Below, one piece after another: positions 1 through 11,231 of a stretch of DNA of 64,000 bases. Origin of the DNA: Lichina pygmaea (Eukaryota > Ascomycota > Lichinomycetes > Lichinales > Lichinaceae). The stretch lies in contig OY730169.1 of the NCBI GenBank assembly GCA_963422465.1, positions 3,348,001 through 3,412,000 of the forward strand. Reading direction: 5' to 3'. The translations under genes were made by a program, and so were the position numbers. Below the pieces are notes generated by a model. It saw nothing but the letters and a program-made list of their open reading frames with translations. It did no database searches and was not told the origin of the DNA. Numbering within the stretch: the stretch's first letter is position 1; every line of letters begins with the position of its first letter.

Positions 1-752
1 CAAGAGTACCGCACCGAAACCGACTTTGGGAGGCGCCATCTCCAACGTAAGTCTATCTGAGATTCCCAGTCGTCGCTCTTTCTTGCGTTCTCTTCTTGGG
101 GATGGCTGTGTGGGAGGGAAAGACGGAGAAGGACGTAGTTGATGTCGAACCAGGACGTGGTGTGGCACGTCAGGTCGAAACCCGGGTCGAGGCGGCGGAC
201 GTGAAGATCGCAAAGCTTAACGCCGAGCTGGGCACGTACCAGCAGAAGATGGCGAAGCTGCGGGACGGGCCGGGCAAGAATGCGATACGGCAGAAGGCGT
301 TGAAGGTGCTGCAGCAGCGGAAGATGTACGAGGCGCAGCGGGACCAGCTGCAGCAGCAGTCGTGGAACATGGAGCAGGCGAGCATGATGCAGGACAATCT
401 GAAGAACGTCATGACCACCGTCGACGCCATGAAGACGACCAACAAGAGCCTGAAGCAGCAGTACGGCAAGATCAACATCGACAAGATCGAGCGCCTGCAG
501 GACGAGATGCAGGACCTCATGGACGTCGGCAACGACATCCAGGAGAGCATCAGCCGCAGCTACGACGTGCCGGAGGACGTCGATGAGGCCGAGCTCGACG
601 CCGAGCTCGAGGCCCTCGGCGAAGAGGTCGCCATGGACGGCATCGGTGAAGAGTCTGCCGTGCCTGGCTTCATGATGGACGAGGCCAAGCCGCCCGAGTT
701 CATCGACGAGCCGCCGGAAGCAAGCAACAAGGTGAAGGAGGCGGCCGGGTGA
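1..752 (+). CDS. VPS60/CHMP5-like ESCRT-III protein, 5' partial
   Basis: Exons are <2-46 and 174-752. The 127-bp intron (47-173, GTAAGT...CAG) is phase 0, and splicing restores the family reading ...KPTLGGAISN then VETRVEAADVKIAKLNAEL. The rest is a typical Snf7-family helical core. It includes KNAIRQKALKVLQQRKMYE, QSWNMEQA, TTVDAMK and QYGKINIDKIERLQDEMQDL, and ends in an acidic, proline-containing tail (DEAELDAELEALGEE). In this family Vps60/CHMP5 is an accessory ESCRT-III subunit on endosomes that works with Vta1/Vps4 in multivesicular-body sorting. Only about the first half-dozen codons, including the start, should lie outside the window. An in-frame ATG at 96 falls inside the intron and would drop the conserved N terminus, so I reject it as the start. 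The gene is convergent with the NRAMP gene. Family assignment is firm; a function in this organism is inferred. Confidence 0.9.
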
Positions 753-1307
753 ACAAGGAGGGGCTGTGGGGGAACCACTCCCCAAGGAACTACAGCATGA
801 GCACCCGAACGAGCCACGTCCGAGTCGCATCGGCAGGCCAGAGTAGCAGAATTGTGATTCGACGCGTGTTCACGGCCATCAGGCCTCAGCTTTGCGCTCA
901 CATGACTTGCAATTGGAATTCATACCGGCCCAGATTGTGCCCTTTCGAGATGGCTGTCCATATTCGGTTCGTTACCAGCAACTGAAATAATGATCGAATG
1001 TCGCCACCATACGACATGTACCGTACTCGGCCCAATCTGTCTGACATCATCTGCTCGTGTTCGCGTTCTTGCAAGCCTCAATCTCCATCTGTCTGCATCA
1101 AAGAAAACTCGTCAATTTCATACTGTTGAAAACAGTCCTTACATCTCTCATGTTCGTCATTCACCCTTGACATTTTTCTTTCCTTTCCTTTCGTGTTCTT
1201 TCCGCAAAAATGAAGAGATACTCCATTCATTTCAATTTAAGTTCGGTCACGAGTCGTGCGCCGTCTTCTCTCTCTGCGTCCGACAGACGGGGACGACGGT
1301 ATCTGCG
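753..1307. other. Convergent intergenic region
   Basis: This is the 3' space between the VPS60-like gene (+) and the NRAMP gene (-). It is pyrimidine-rich around 1160-1205 and holds no convincing coding signal. Overlapping 3' untranslated regions are likely. I see no structured RNA or repeat. Confidence 0.5.
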
Positions 1308-3233
1308 TCAAGCCTTGCCTAGGCCCAGGAGCACCAGCAAAGCCACGTTCATGACCGAGATGACCAGCCACAGGACCACCCCCAAGAAGGTCGTGATCCA
1401 GTGGTTGCGCATATTGACGGCTGGGCCGTCTTCGGAGGCGGGAACGGTCATGAAACGGCTGCGGCTGGTGAAGTAGATGATTGGGGCCGAGACGAATGGC
1501 AGGACGAGACTCAACGCCACCTGGGACGCCGTCAAGGCGGCCGAAATACCTTTGCGACCCACCGCGGCCGCAATGATGATGGACGGGATGATGGAGATCG
1601 CTCGGGTGATCAGACGCCTGAGCCACGGCGCAATCTTCCAATTCAGAGCGCCTTCCGAGAGGATCTGACCAGCGATGGTACAGACGATCCCAGCCGACGT
1701 GCCGGAGAGCAGCAGAGCAAGAGCAAAGATGGTGCCGACGACCGGAGCCAGCGTCCTCGAGAGGAGTTCGTGGACGCTGAAGAGGTCGGCTTCCTGGGCA
1801 TCTTTGTTGCGATAAAGCGAGGCGCCAGCCACGATCAGGATGGACGAGTTCACAAAGAGAGCAAACGTGAAGAGGGATGTGGCGAGCTCGATGATCGAGA
1901 AATTAAGGCAGAACCGAATGGCGTCCAGCGACGGCCGGTATTTTTCCTCATCATGAGCGCCGTCCAGGCTGTCAGGCACGGGTTTTCCAGCACCCCTATC
2001 AAAATGCAATAGTCGAGCCTGGACGATGCCGCTGCCCAGATAAAGGCTGTGAGGCATGACCGTGGCACCGAGGATTCCACAACTCAGATAGAGTCTGCGA
2101 CAGCGGGTGAGAAGATCATCCTTACATCTGCGCTCCGATACGAACCGTCAAGAGGAAACGAAGGAAACAAAGGCCACTCACCCTTCGCCTTTGACTATGG
2201 CCGAGGATGGCAGATAGCCACGAAAGACGTCTCCGACGGGTGTATCCTCAATGTAGGACAGCTGAAAACAGAAAGCCACGACAACACCGAGCACCAGGGC
2301 CATGACGAAGTACTCGAATGCCCTGAGACGACGCATGGAGCCAGACGGGTTGTACAACAGCAGGATCACGAGCACATCGACCAGCGTCAAGGCACATCCG
2401 GCCACGAGCGGGATCTTAAGGAGCAGGTTCAGCGCAATGGCTGACCCGATGACCTACTCGAGCAGTAGTGCGATCAGCTCCGCTTTGAGCTTCAACGTCC
2501 CGGCCGGCCGGTTTGGGCTTACCTCTGCCATATCCGTAGCGATGATGGCCGCCTCACCAAAGAGGTAGAGCCCGATGTTGAGCCATCTTGGGAGGTGAGC
2601 GCGGCAATGCTCGGCCAGATTGAGGCCCGTCACGGTTCCCAGCTTGATGCACAGCGACTGCAGAAAGATGGCGAAGATATTCGACATCAGCACGATGAAC
2701 AGAAGACGAAACCTGAAGGTGGCGCCGGCGGCTACGTCGGTCGAGTAGTTGCCCGGATCGATGTAAGCCACGGCCACGAGAAAGCCGGGCCCGATGAACC
2801 GAACATATTTGGTGAAAATGGACGCGGCACGCCTGTAGAAGCGCTTCGCTCCAGACGTCTCTATCGGCGGGTCCCCCGCCGCCTGCGAGCCCGACTTCGA
2901 CCGCGTCGGTCCCAGGTTGAAGACGGCGGTAGAGACACCGGTACGGCTCGCCTGAGACCGGTTGGAACGAGACGTCGAGATGCAAGACGGCCGGGTCCCC
3001 GCGTCGCCACACTCGACGTCCTTCCCAGGCTCTCGATCGACGGTGTCGACGTCGACTCCAACAACGCCGTCTCCGTCATCAGTACCGGAACCCTTGCTCT
3101 GACCCCGATGCCTCCGGGAGTTGGCGATGCCATTCAGATCCTGGCGAGTGGTGATGTCGGCGGCCAGAGCCGGTGGATTCTGATTCCAGTCCTCATGGAG
3201 CAGCGTCTCATCTACTCGCGACGGACAATTCAT
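1308..3233 (-). CDS. NRAMP-family divalent metal transporter
   Basis: Exons in transcript order are 3233-2523, 2453-2182 and 2094-1308, giving 589 residues. The introns (2454-2522, 69 bp; 2095-2181, 87 bp) have GTAAGC/GTGAGT donors and TAG/CAG acceptors, and splicing restores ...[33 protein letters not shown] and ...AIVKGEG-LYLSCGILGATV. Hallmarks are DPGNYSTD in the first membrane helix (residues 159-166) and MPHSLYLGSG in helix 6 (about 341-350). These are the two metal-binding loops of NRAMP/Smf carriers. Residues 1-135 form a hydrophilic, charged N tail. The family imports Mn2+/Fe2+ by proton symport at the plasma membrane or in endosomal/vacuolar membranes. Which of the fungal SMF paralogues this is cannot be decided here. 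The ATG at 3233 is the first in the frame. Confidence 0.93.
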
Positions 3234-4449
3234 GCCTGTACGCTATCACGACGTTGTTCAGTTGCCGTCGAGGACGAAGCTCGTCTCTCCTCTCTCTTTG
3301 AGGGTCTCGGACATATAGCATAGGTGAGCGTGCGGATGCGCAAGGATGCCAGTCTATCGGAGCGGTGCGGAGAATTTAAAAGCCACCCTGCGGCTGCTCC
3401 CGAGAAGCGGTCTGTGAATTTACCCATGGCAAACAATGTGCGCCTCTCGATTGCGTGCTGCATCATTACCGGTACCGTGTCGTAGATCATCATACCGTAA
3501 CGATGCAGCTGGAGATCTCGCACTACGTAGTGATCGTACCCTCAAAGACCTATCACGAAGATTCACGAAGATTCACCTGTACGGAGTATATGTATGGCGA
3601 TATACCATGAGCTTCAGTCCCTACGTACTTCCGCGCATGATGCTGTCGTTGGAGATGATAGTCACGTGATACCGGTATAGCCTGGTCACCATGGCTTGTC
3701 ACGTGAGAACCCCACCTCGTGACTCTCCGATGACCTACGATACCTGACTGACAACTCATCACTATCATAGGGGGCAATCTGGGCGGGTGCCTACGAACAG
3801 CGGTGAAACACCTATGTACAAGGCACATGGTCCCCAGTTTCCTGAGCAATTCCACAGTAATGTTTAGCCCTATGATATGGGCTGACAACTAAGGTTGTAA
3901 ACTTCGAGTGCATGGTGGGGCAACGATGACTACCCCCCACCGCCTACACCTTGCTCGACCCTTGCAGATGGAAATTTCGATAACTTCAGTCCACACCAGA
4001 CACACAGTAGTCTCATGTGCTCATCTGCTTTCTTTGCTGCTGCTTTGCCTCACTGTAAACTATGACTTCTTGTGCAGCGTCCAGACGCTACTGATTTCAC
4101 TTGTTGCCACGTCCGGCTTGCCTGAATGATGACATGATCCTGTTACCCTACCGTACTTCTTCTAGGTGCTTCTTCTCTGGAGAGCGTCTAGTTGATCGTA
4201 TCTCTACGTTCCAGATGCTGATATGTGGATGGAGATCATCTAAGTAGGCTTGATCTTAGATCCACCAACCTGTGTTCCATTCATCATCACATATTCGACG
4301 AGGAACTTCACAACACAATTCACTTTCAAGGCTAGACAGCTACCGGTAGCTTATCTGTGTACTCCAGAACACATTACTTTCTACAAACAAGTTTGTAGGA
4401 TTTAGGTAAGTACCTATCCTGGAGATGACAAGGCTGCAACTGACGTGCG
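3234..4449. other. Gene-poor intergenic DNA
   Basis: The region is AT-richer than its coding neighbours, with only short incoherent frames. Short palindromes such as ACCGGT/TACCGGTA recur (about 3469, 3672, 4342, 4511). The part next to 3233 should hold the NRAMP promoter. I see no gene. Confidence 0.5.
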
Positions 4450-5150
4450 AAGTTGGTATTAGTATTGGTATTGGTATTCCTACTCCATTCTAGTACTAGA
4501 GATCTGATTTACCGGTATGCTGGGTCATCTACCAAAGATCAGGTGATGAAAACCCTAGCGAAGGGCGAAGACCCTCCCTCTGCAGTACCTAGCCAGTGCT
4601 ATCCTGCCAAGAAGTTGTAGGACATGGGGGGTGGCTGGCTACAGTGGGTCGACACAAGTTTGAACAAGCCTGTTCCTGCTTACAAACCTCATAGTCATAA
4701 GTAGTAATAATTCTGTGTGTACGGTTCCGTACGGAATTACTCCGTACTTCCCCTTCAATTGTTGTCGTATCAATAGGGGTAAAAGAGGCAATGAGTATGG
4801 AACATATGTTAGTTTGTGGTACGGTAGAAGTAAGTCAAGTTTGTATGGGGGCTTGTTCAAACTTGTGTCGCGACACTGTAGTAGCCAGCTTCTAGCTACT
4901 CTTGAGCCTAGGAGGACTGGGGAAGGATGCTGTGGCGAAGGATCCACGCTGACAGGGCGGCGGTGGGCCGCGGTCGTGATATTAGCACCTGGTAGTCAGT
5001 ACGGTAGTACGTAGAAGCTGCTAGATACAGGCTCCGCCACACCCGGAGAAGGCGCGGGGAGTCCAAGACTACATGCCTGGCTGTCTCCCACGGCGACCCA
5101 CAAGCCGGCGTGGGGAGGCCGGGGACCCGTCGCTTGCAGAAAAACGACAT
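4450..5150 (-). mobile_element. Tad-like LINE relic (copy A), 3' part of ORF2 plus 3' UTR
   Basis: On the minus strand, 5150-4908 reads FCKRRVPGLPTPACGSPWET, then ARHVVLDSPRLLRVWRSLYL and later a TAALSAWILRHSILPQSS end. This resembles the Cys/His knuckle and the ...RWLLRHGVLPQ end of the polyprotein of fungal Tad-type non-LTR elements. Downstream, 4640-4450 matches the 3' untranslated end of the other copies here: a GGGAGGG-TCTTCGCCC block, CCCAGCAT, GAATGGAGTAGGAAT. It finishes in a short repeated tail (GGAATACC, AATACC, AATACC on the minus strand). It is strongly 5'-truncated and decayed. A TIR element is inserted at 4642-4878. Confidence 0.7.
4642..4878. mobile_element. Miniature TIR element (Tc1/mariner-type ends), MITE1
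   Basis: Inverted ends of about 29 bp start CAGTGGGTCGACACAAG on the left and CAGTGTCGCGACACAAG on the right (reverse strand), and both continue TTTGAACAAGCC. Each end is preceded by TA (4640-4641 and 4879-4880), the target duplication expected for Tc1/mariner transposition. The 237-bp element has no coding capacity. LINE copy A sequence lies on both sides, so this is a later insertion into the LINE. Confidence 0.8.
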
Positions 5151-5174
5151 ATGAAGTACCGGTACCGTACTGTA

Positions 5175-5348
5175 CAGTGGAGTGACAGAAATCTACACAC
5201 CGCCTCCGGTCATAAACACCTGATTGCTCAGCTCTCTAGCAATAGTAGAGCGATGTAGAAGAAGCCTGGTTGATGTCCGTTGGTCCAGCTACTATTGCTA
5301 GTGAGCTGAGCGATCAAGACCCGGGTGCGTAGATTTGTGGTCGTACTG
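5175..5348. mobile_element. Miniature TIR element, MITE3
   Basis: Ends: left CAGTGGAGTGACAGAAATCT, right (reverse strand) CAGTACGACCACAAATCTAC. The left end follows TA (5173-5174). The right flank is CA, so one base of the duplication would have changed. Inside is a longer inverted repeat, TGATTGCTCAGCTC...TAGCAATAGTAG, at 5221-5248 versus 5286-5313, so the 174-bp element would fold into a long hairpin. Its size and the start of its TIR resemble the inner element at 43920-44095. Confidence 0.6.
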
Positions 5349-6712
5349 CAAGTTCAAATCCATAGGGTTACCGGTAGGGAGCCGAGCCTGGGGATAGGTC
5401 TCAAAGCCCTGATATGACCAAGCATCTAAGCCTAATTATCACGCCTTTGATTGCCGCCAAACTGGGGTTCCAATTCTCCCAGCGGAAAGGAGGTGAGGAG
5501 GGGGGGGTGGGAAGAGGAGCTTCTCACGTGCCTAGAATTAGCGAGATGGAGGCCTTATCAGCGGCCCACACACAGTACTCGTATTGCACGGCCGGAGAGG
5601 CTTGTTGGTGGACATGAATCTCAGATGTCGAAACATTTGCGCGGGCAGCTTGGCGGCCAACAAAATAGCATGTGAGATACATACGAAGATCCACAGCTAT
5701 GACCGCGGCTGTAATGGTACCGTACCGTACCAGGCAACTGGCGTGTGATAGGCATGTAGCCCCTGGAACATTGGAACCAACAGGCCTATTGATGTTCTAC
5801 TATAGGTACTACGTATGCCGTGTGCAGTTGGAATGATTTGATCCGGAGACGGCGCTTCATAAGCCCATCAACACGTACAGTATGTAAGGAGTGCAGTTGA
5901 GGAGTGTGCTCCACCTGGCTAGTTGGTGGTGGCGTTGATGGCTGGTAGTTGCATAGACTGCATTCGAAATGTTCGTCTAGTGGAAAGTATATGGAGGCCT
6001 TTTATAAGGAGTGAGCTGGCTGCTGCCAGGCTGACCGCCAGGCTGCTCCAGTATCTGGCGGCCAGCAAATTAACCCTGCGTCGATCCCATGACACTTGCA
6101 GTGCTGCGGCCCTCGGGCTCTGACACGCGACTAAAATCCCCGAGTCTGGAGAGCATCACCCTTTCAGAACCTCGCTGCATGCTCTGGCGACTCCAGCAGC
6201 TGGGTCAGAGCTACAGGAGGAGGGTCTGCCCGTAACGTCCCTGAGCAGCCCCGCGGCACGTTCGACCGAGTGTTGAAATGCTTCCAGGTCACTCCCCTAG
6301 AAGCATGATATGTCAAGCCAAAGCAAGGCGCAGCTTGTACGTACGCCATATCAACCCGACAAGCACGCGGCATGAAGAATCCCGATCCCAGCATGCGGCT
6401 CTGCTGACAATGAGCCTTGTTGAGCCATTTTCAAGAAGTATCATCAAGCCGTGCCATGATAGCTCAGTTGCCACCGTTAGATCGTCACAATCTCGAGCAA
6501 TACTGACGCAATGAGCTTGACACTTCACTTCTCCGCAGCGAGTCGTAGTCGTGGTTCGATTGGTCCAGATTAAAATGACCATAACCTGATGAGAGCCGTG
6601 GCGTTCCTGCTGGAGGTGAAGACCGTTACAGGTCGCGCCGCTCGCCCTCAATACGCAACGCCATGCCCTCGAGGCTGACAGAGCACCGGTACATATGCCC
6701 AGGAGGAGAGAC
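5349..6712. other. Gene-poor intergenic DNA
   Basis: Only short, incoherent frames occur, with a G-run at about 5502-5508 and several CCGTACC/GTACGG palindromes. It may contain more unrecognised decayed repeats. No gene is supported. Confidence 0.4.
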
Positions 6713-7309
6713 TTACTGTGCGATCTCAGTATTTTGGCGTTCCAGTCCACTGCCACAAAATCCACCTAACTCGTGCCCCCCAGACATCCAGATCTGGTAA
6801 GACGTTTCACATGTCCACATAACGGCTTGCCGCTGCTGAGACGCAAGGCCCCCAACAAACACTTCATACTCTTGGGAGTTGGATGACCAGCTGCCACGGC
6901 TCACTGCCATTGGTCCTAAGCATCGACAGACTGCGTTCCACATGGCCGGCCCTACAGTATCTCAAAGTAGATCCCGCTCATCGAGGAGCCAACGCCAAGG
7001 AATAACCGTAATGATCTCGTCTAGATCTCTCATCCGGTGTATCTCGCCCTCGTTCTCGGACCTCGCAATCCATCGACGTGACCTAAGCCGGACGGGAAAC
7101 TGATCCTCGGGTGGGGTTCGGCGTTCGGCCAGGAGACCAACATAGGTGCTTCGATCTGTTACCATGGACATATCCTGTTGTCGAGGAGCTGACGCCCGAT
7201 CTGCTTGTGGGAAGCTGCTCGGCTCGAGCAGACCATGATGCGTAGCGAGAATCTTGCTCCTCGCTGCATCGAGGCCAAACCTTGTTAGCGGAACCTCTGC
7301 GAACCCCAT
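6713..7309 (-). pseudogene. Possible broken protein-coding relic, unknown family
   Basis: On the minus strand a frame from ATG 7309 (MGFAEVPLTRFGLDAARSKI) runs to a single TGA at 6964-6962. It then continues in the same frame (DTVGPAMWNAVC...EYEVFVGGLASQQRQAVMW...) to 6713, about 199 codons in all. A CGA-to-TGA change would explain the break. Composition (FVGG, WMSGGHELGG) looks more protein-like than neighbouring shadow frames, but I recognise no domain. It could simply be chance. Confidence 0.2.
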
Positions 7310-8321
7310 GAAAATGTACATACTTCCGTACATACGTGCGTAGGTTACGTACTGTACGTAGCGTACATACGCCAAGAAAGCTGCAGCCCGCGAGCGGTTT
7401 TCAACACCGCCAACTCAAACCCGAAAGACTAAATCCAACCACAGCGTGCATTCCTGGTGGCGTCAGATTGGGAGTGGAAGGCCGAGGATGTTAGAGGGGC
7501 CGCAGTGTTGTCGTTGGCGCCCTTAGCGCTGAACTCTGATGGAGTGGGTGGGATGGTGTCCTGATACTTGAAGTCTCCGCACACGGCCCGTACGATGCAC
7601 CAGATGCCGGCCCTCAGCGAAACAACCAACGATGGTTTAACTGTAAATGAACTGGTTTGGAGCCAGCCTAGGCCCCCATAGGCGTAAATATCGCCGTCGC
7701 AATGTGGGATGATGATCAGACAGGCTGCAACCTCTACAAGGGAGGAGGCGCCGGGCTGGAAGGTACAGTACTGGTACGGTCCGCACTTGTCTAGTCTGGA
7801 TTCAAATTAGTATTGTGCGCTCCGCGCGGCTGCTGCCTCGGAAAGGTCATGTTGCCACGGCTGGTGAACGCGCGATCACCGGCCTCCCTTTCCATCCACG
7901 TCTGCCAACTCCAACGAGGCTGACGCGAGCCCAGACGTAGTTAGCTGCAATCGAGCCGTCGTTTCTAACCACGAAAAACGATCTCCATGAGCGGGAGCCA
8001 GCCAACGGACAATCGAGTCGCGCGGCGATGGCCAGACTGGTGTGATTGAAGTTGAGGTTGACCAGCATGAAAGATATATAAGCACCTCAGGGATCGTTGC
8101 GGTGGCAGTCGGCTTCCCGGTACACGGCCCAACCCAGATCTTTCGAATCCCAGAATTCAAGCACCTGGACGCCAGCGTTCACACCGTTGACTGGGTTTTC
8201 GTCGTATCGGCGGCCCTGCTAGCTCCACGGTTGAGATCCATATACGCAGCAGAGGCTGTCCAGGGACTCGTCAAACAGAAGCCGGCAGTCGAAGGCACGA
8301 CAGCATCAGCTTCCGAGACCA
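7310..8321. other. Intergenic region with TACGTA cluster
   Basis: Positions 7316-7372 are dense in TACGTA/GTACATAC palindromes. Minus-strand frames at 7629-7429 and 8068-7847 are short. The latter has TATATAT just upstream of its ATG, but I could not assemble a convincing gene from them. The 8100-8321 part should carry the promoter of the gene starting at 8322. Confidence 0.35.
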
Positions 8322-8950
8322 ATGGCAGATACATCCGTGGCTATGTCGACGACGAAAGCGGACTTCTTCGCCGCTCTGGGGCTGTATCAGGATAACCCAC
8401 GGGATTGTAAGCTATATCAAAGGATGAATGTGAGCACGGTCTGCTCGTCGGTCCCAGGAAGGCAGCTTGGCTGACTGGTGGCAGGAAGAGGCAGAAGTTG
8501 TCTGGGAGGTCCTTGTGTCGAACACGGCAAACCGCAAGGAAAATGCAGTGAGCAAATCGGCACCGTCGTTTGCCGACTTGACGGACGCGGCCATTGAACA
8601 AGCCGTACGCAGCATTACGGACAATGCAAGCGAGCAGACGTGGAACCTGTTCCACCGAGGACCGCATTCGAAGAACGGCCCACATTGGCCTGCCAAGTGG
8701 GTCCTGTATCACCTGTTCCGAAACCGGGACAACAGGAACAAGACCCGACGGGGTGCTCAAGTTTCTCCAAGTGCTGAGCAGGGCAACGGTATGTTGAAAG
8801 AAGCAGGCCCTGCCAGTCCCTCCTGACCAAATACGGCTGGCGGCTGATGCGTGTTGTCTAGTGCCAGCTGAGTCTAGCGCAGGAGCGGCTCAGGGCTCCT
8901 CCGGCGAAGGCCAGAGCGGCCAAGCTTATGATCCCATCCGTGATCAGTGA
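8322..8950 (+). CDS. Small three-exon orphan protein, unknown function
   Basis: Exons are 8322-8406, 8462-8788 and 8862-8950 (166 residues). Both introns are canonical: 55 bp GTAAGC...AAG and 73 bp GTATGT...CTAG with CTGAC/CTGAT branch-like sites. Their phases match, and each otherwise leads into a stop, so the model is better than chance. The product begins MADTSVAMSTTKADFFAALG and continues SLADWWQEEAEVVWEVLVSN. It has an aromatic/basic block (HWPAKWVLYHLFRNRDNRNK) and a low-complexity tail ending QSGQAYDPIRDQ. There is no signal peptide or membrane segment. Tryptophan-rich, charged helices suggest a folded nuclear or cytosolic protein. I do not recognise the family. It sits alone in a repeat-rich block, as lineage-specific genes often do. 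Confidence 0.55.
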
Positions 8951-10933
8951 TACTAATATTCACACTACTTGAGGGTTAGCATCTTTGCGTAAAAGGGGTA
9001 TATGACGGCGGCCTCTTTGACTTCCCGACACTCACGGGGCAAGGCTCGAGACTGAGAGGTCTGGTTGAGCTCCGGTGGCCGGTCGTCCACAGCTTTTGTT
9101 TGGTGATTTTTTACGTGCTTGGATAGCCGTTGTCTGGATCAGATCATGCTGCAATATACGGTACTTACGTACCCACGAACGGCTCTGGGCAAATGCGGTG
9201 TTGGGGGGTCGGAGCAAAGCATTGATCAGGTGGTCCCCAGTTAATTTTCGATTGTTCTTGACTAGTTGGGAGGTTTGTGATTTTCTGTCGGCAAACGCGC
9301 TACAAATCCGAATCTTTAACGCAGCAGCCGCGTCGAATCTGGGGCGTCGAACGACCGGGGTCTACTTCGTACGCCAGGTCGATACCCGCATGATTTGTGC
9401 CTACGGCTGCGGCACAAGACGCCAAGTCGTGTCGTGACGATGCGTAATTGCTCCTTGAGCCGGCTGGACGTACGGCATACCGATTTTTGCCGTCGCACGC
9501 GCCTTTCGACAGACGATTCAAAAGGAAACGCTGATTTTCACGTCCCTGGGGTTATACCGGCTGCTTCAATGTTCCCTATCAGATCGGCGTTACAACTATG
9601 TTTCAATATGTTTTCCGGATCTCATATATTCGATGTTAAGCAACTCACGCTATGTTCCTGAGGCAACGCTGAGATCGTAAGGCACGACGGCCAAGAGCTC
9701 TTCACCTTATCGCGACTATTGGCGCCACATGGTTCATGCTTCTCTGGAATGGCTACCTAATCCAGTGCACTCGGACTCCGAGGGTTCAACTTATGTAGCC
9801 CACAAAATAAAGGTTCCCCAGAGTATGAACCTCGAAAAGGTATAGAACATTTTCTCGCTCACCGACTGATCGGACTGCCCGAAACAGGTGGGAGCACTTC
9901 CGGTGCGTTGGCTTGCTTGGCAAGCTTTTCAGTCATGCTCTGCCGCTTGCACCCAGTTCACTCTTCCGTCAGTGCCGCTGCTTTCCATCAGCCTTCCCGC
10001 GCCTCGTCCTAGCCGCCCAGAGCGCTAGCCTCGAACCCTCCCATGTATACAGTGCATCGAACGAGTGATGTACTCCAACATCTTTTAGGCCAGGCTCTCT
10101 CACAGCCTCATCGTACACGACAGAGGAACATCGGGAACTTGTTTCACCCAACCAGAACCTCGGGAGCCAATAGCTGGACGGCTATTTCAAGTCTTGCTGG
10201 CATTATCATTACAGTCGCCACAAATGTCCCACAATCGGTGGTTGCGAAGAAGACCAGGTGCATCTGTTGGCGCACCCTCAAGTGGCAGGGAAAGATTTCA
10301 GCACCCTACAGTATCCAGAATGACTACTTTTGCTTCTGCTTCCCAGGGACGAGTAGAGTGTTCTCTACTACCCAGCAATTCCACTTGGGATACGTGCTTT
10401 CAACATGGGCTAGCTCGGCTAGCAAGGATAGGAGGAAAGGCGTTTGATGGGCACCAAGCATACAATCAAGTCATGAGGCTCGGGATCCTTAGGATAAGAT
10501 GATCTATTCTCAGAATGATTCTCACGTGGTCTAATTTCCTAGTGTCTCCTATGAAGTTGTTTTGTAGTCGTGGTTTTGTAGTCGTGGACTCACCATCATT
10601 GAGCCAATAACTTTGCGGTTATATAGTTCCGGATTGAGTACGTAGGCGCATATTGTGTTTGTTGTCATTAGTGCCCAGCCAGTGTCCTGTTGATGACAAA
10701 ATGGTGGCAGCTGCTGCAACAAGAGTGGTTTTTTGGCTCAGAGCAAATGTAGCTGACTTGTATCGCTACGTCCTGACGCAAGGATCCAAGTAGTTTACTA
10801 TTTGTAGACAATATAGATCACTTTAGTTGTCAATTGTGACAAGTCAGCGGTTGAGGTTTTGTAGGTTTGTAAGCGCCTTAGTTGTGAAGCAGGTGTTAAA
10901 TGTTGTATTTTGAATTGAATTAAGGGTTGCTTG
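8951..10933. other. Gene-poor intergenic DNA
   Basis: No frame with coherent protein features was found on either strand. A near-direct repeat, TTTTGTAGTCGTGG, occurs twice at about 10559-10585. Local AT content rises towards 10,900. Nothing else is supported. Confidence 0.4.
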
Positions 10934-10944
10934 ATTCACATGCT

Positions 10945-11231
10945 GTATGTATGTATGAATTCCTACTCCATTCTAAAACTAGCTAGACTAGATTATGCTG
11001 GGAATCTATAATTGGCAAGGAAAACCACTGGGACACATGACCGGTCATGTGGCCCTAGAGTAAAAACCTCCCCTCCGGCCCCCCGCTGGGGGTACTCCTA
11101 TCAAGTGACTGCAAACAGATGATGTGACTGAGCTGCAGCCAAACAGCGGGAAGTTGGTCCCGGGCCCAGGTGAACTGGACAAGAAGGTCAAGCCGTAGGA
11201 ATCACGTCGTTACGGCGGCGGCTGCCCGGAA
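10945..11231 (-). mobile_element. 5'-truncated Tad-like LINE (copy D) with 11-bp target duplication
   Basis: Read on the minus strand, it starts near 11231, passes a QFTWARDQL reading (end of ORF2; QFAWARDQL in copy C), then the shared 3' UTR (GGGGAGGTTTTTACTCTAGG, CCCAGCATAATCTAG, TTTTAGAATGGAGTAGGAAT). It ends in a CATA-type tail. The 11-mer ATTCACATGCT occurs immediately outside both ends (10934-10944 and 11232-11242). That is the target-site duplication expected of target-primed reverse transcription. Confidence 0.85.

Noticed and set aside
96-173. In-frame ATG at 96 as start of the VPS60-like gene
   Set aside because: It lies inside a clear GTAAGT...CAG intron. Using it would replace the conserved N-terminal segment visible at 2-46 with a sequence unlike the family.
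5348-5372. tRNA T-loop-like GTTCAAATCC
   Set aside because: No paired T stem, anticodon arm or acceptor stem around it. I found no convincing tRNA elsewhere in the window.
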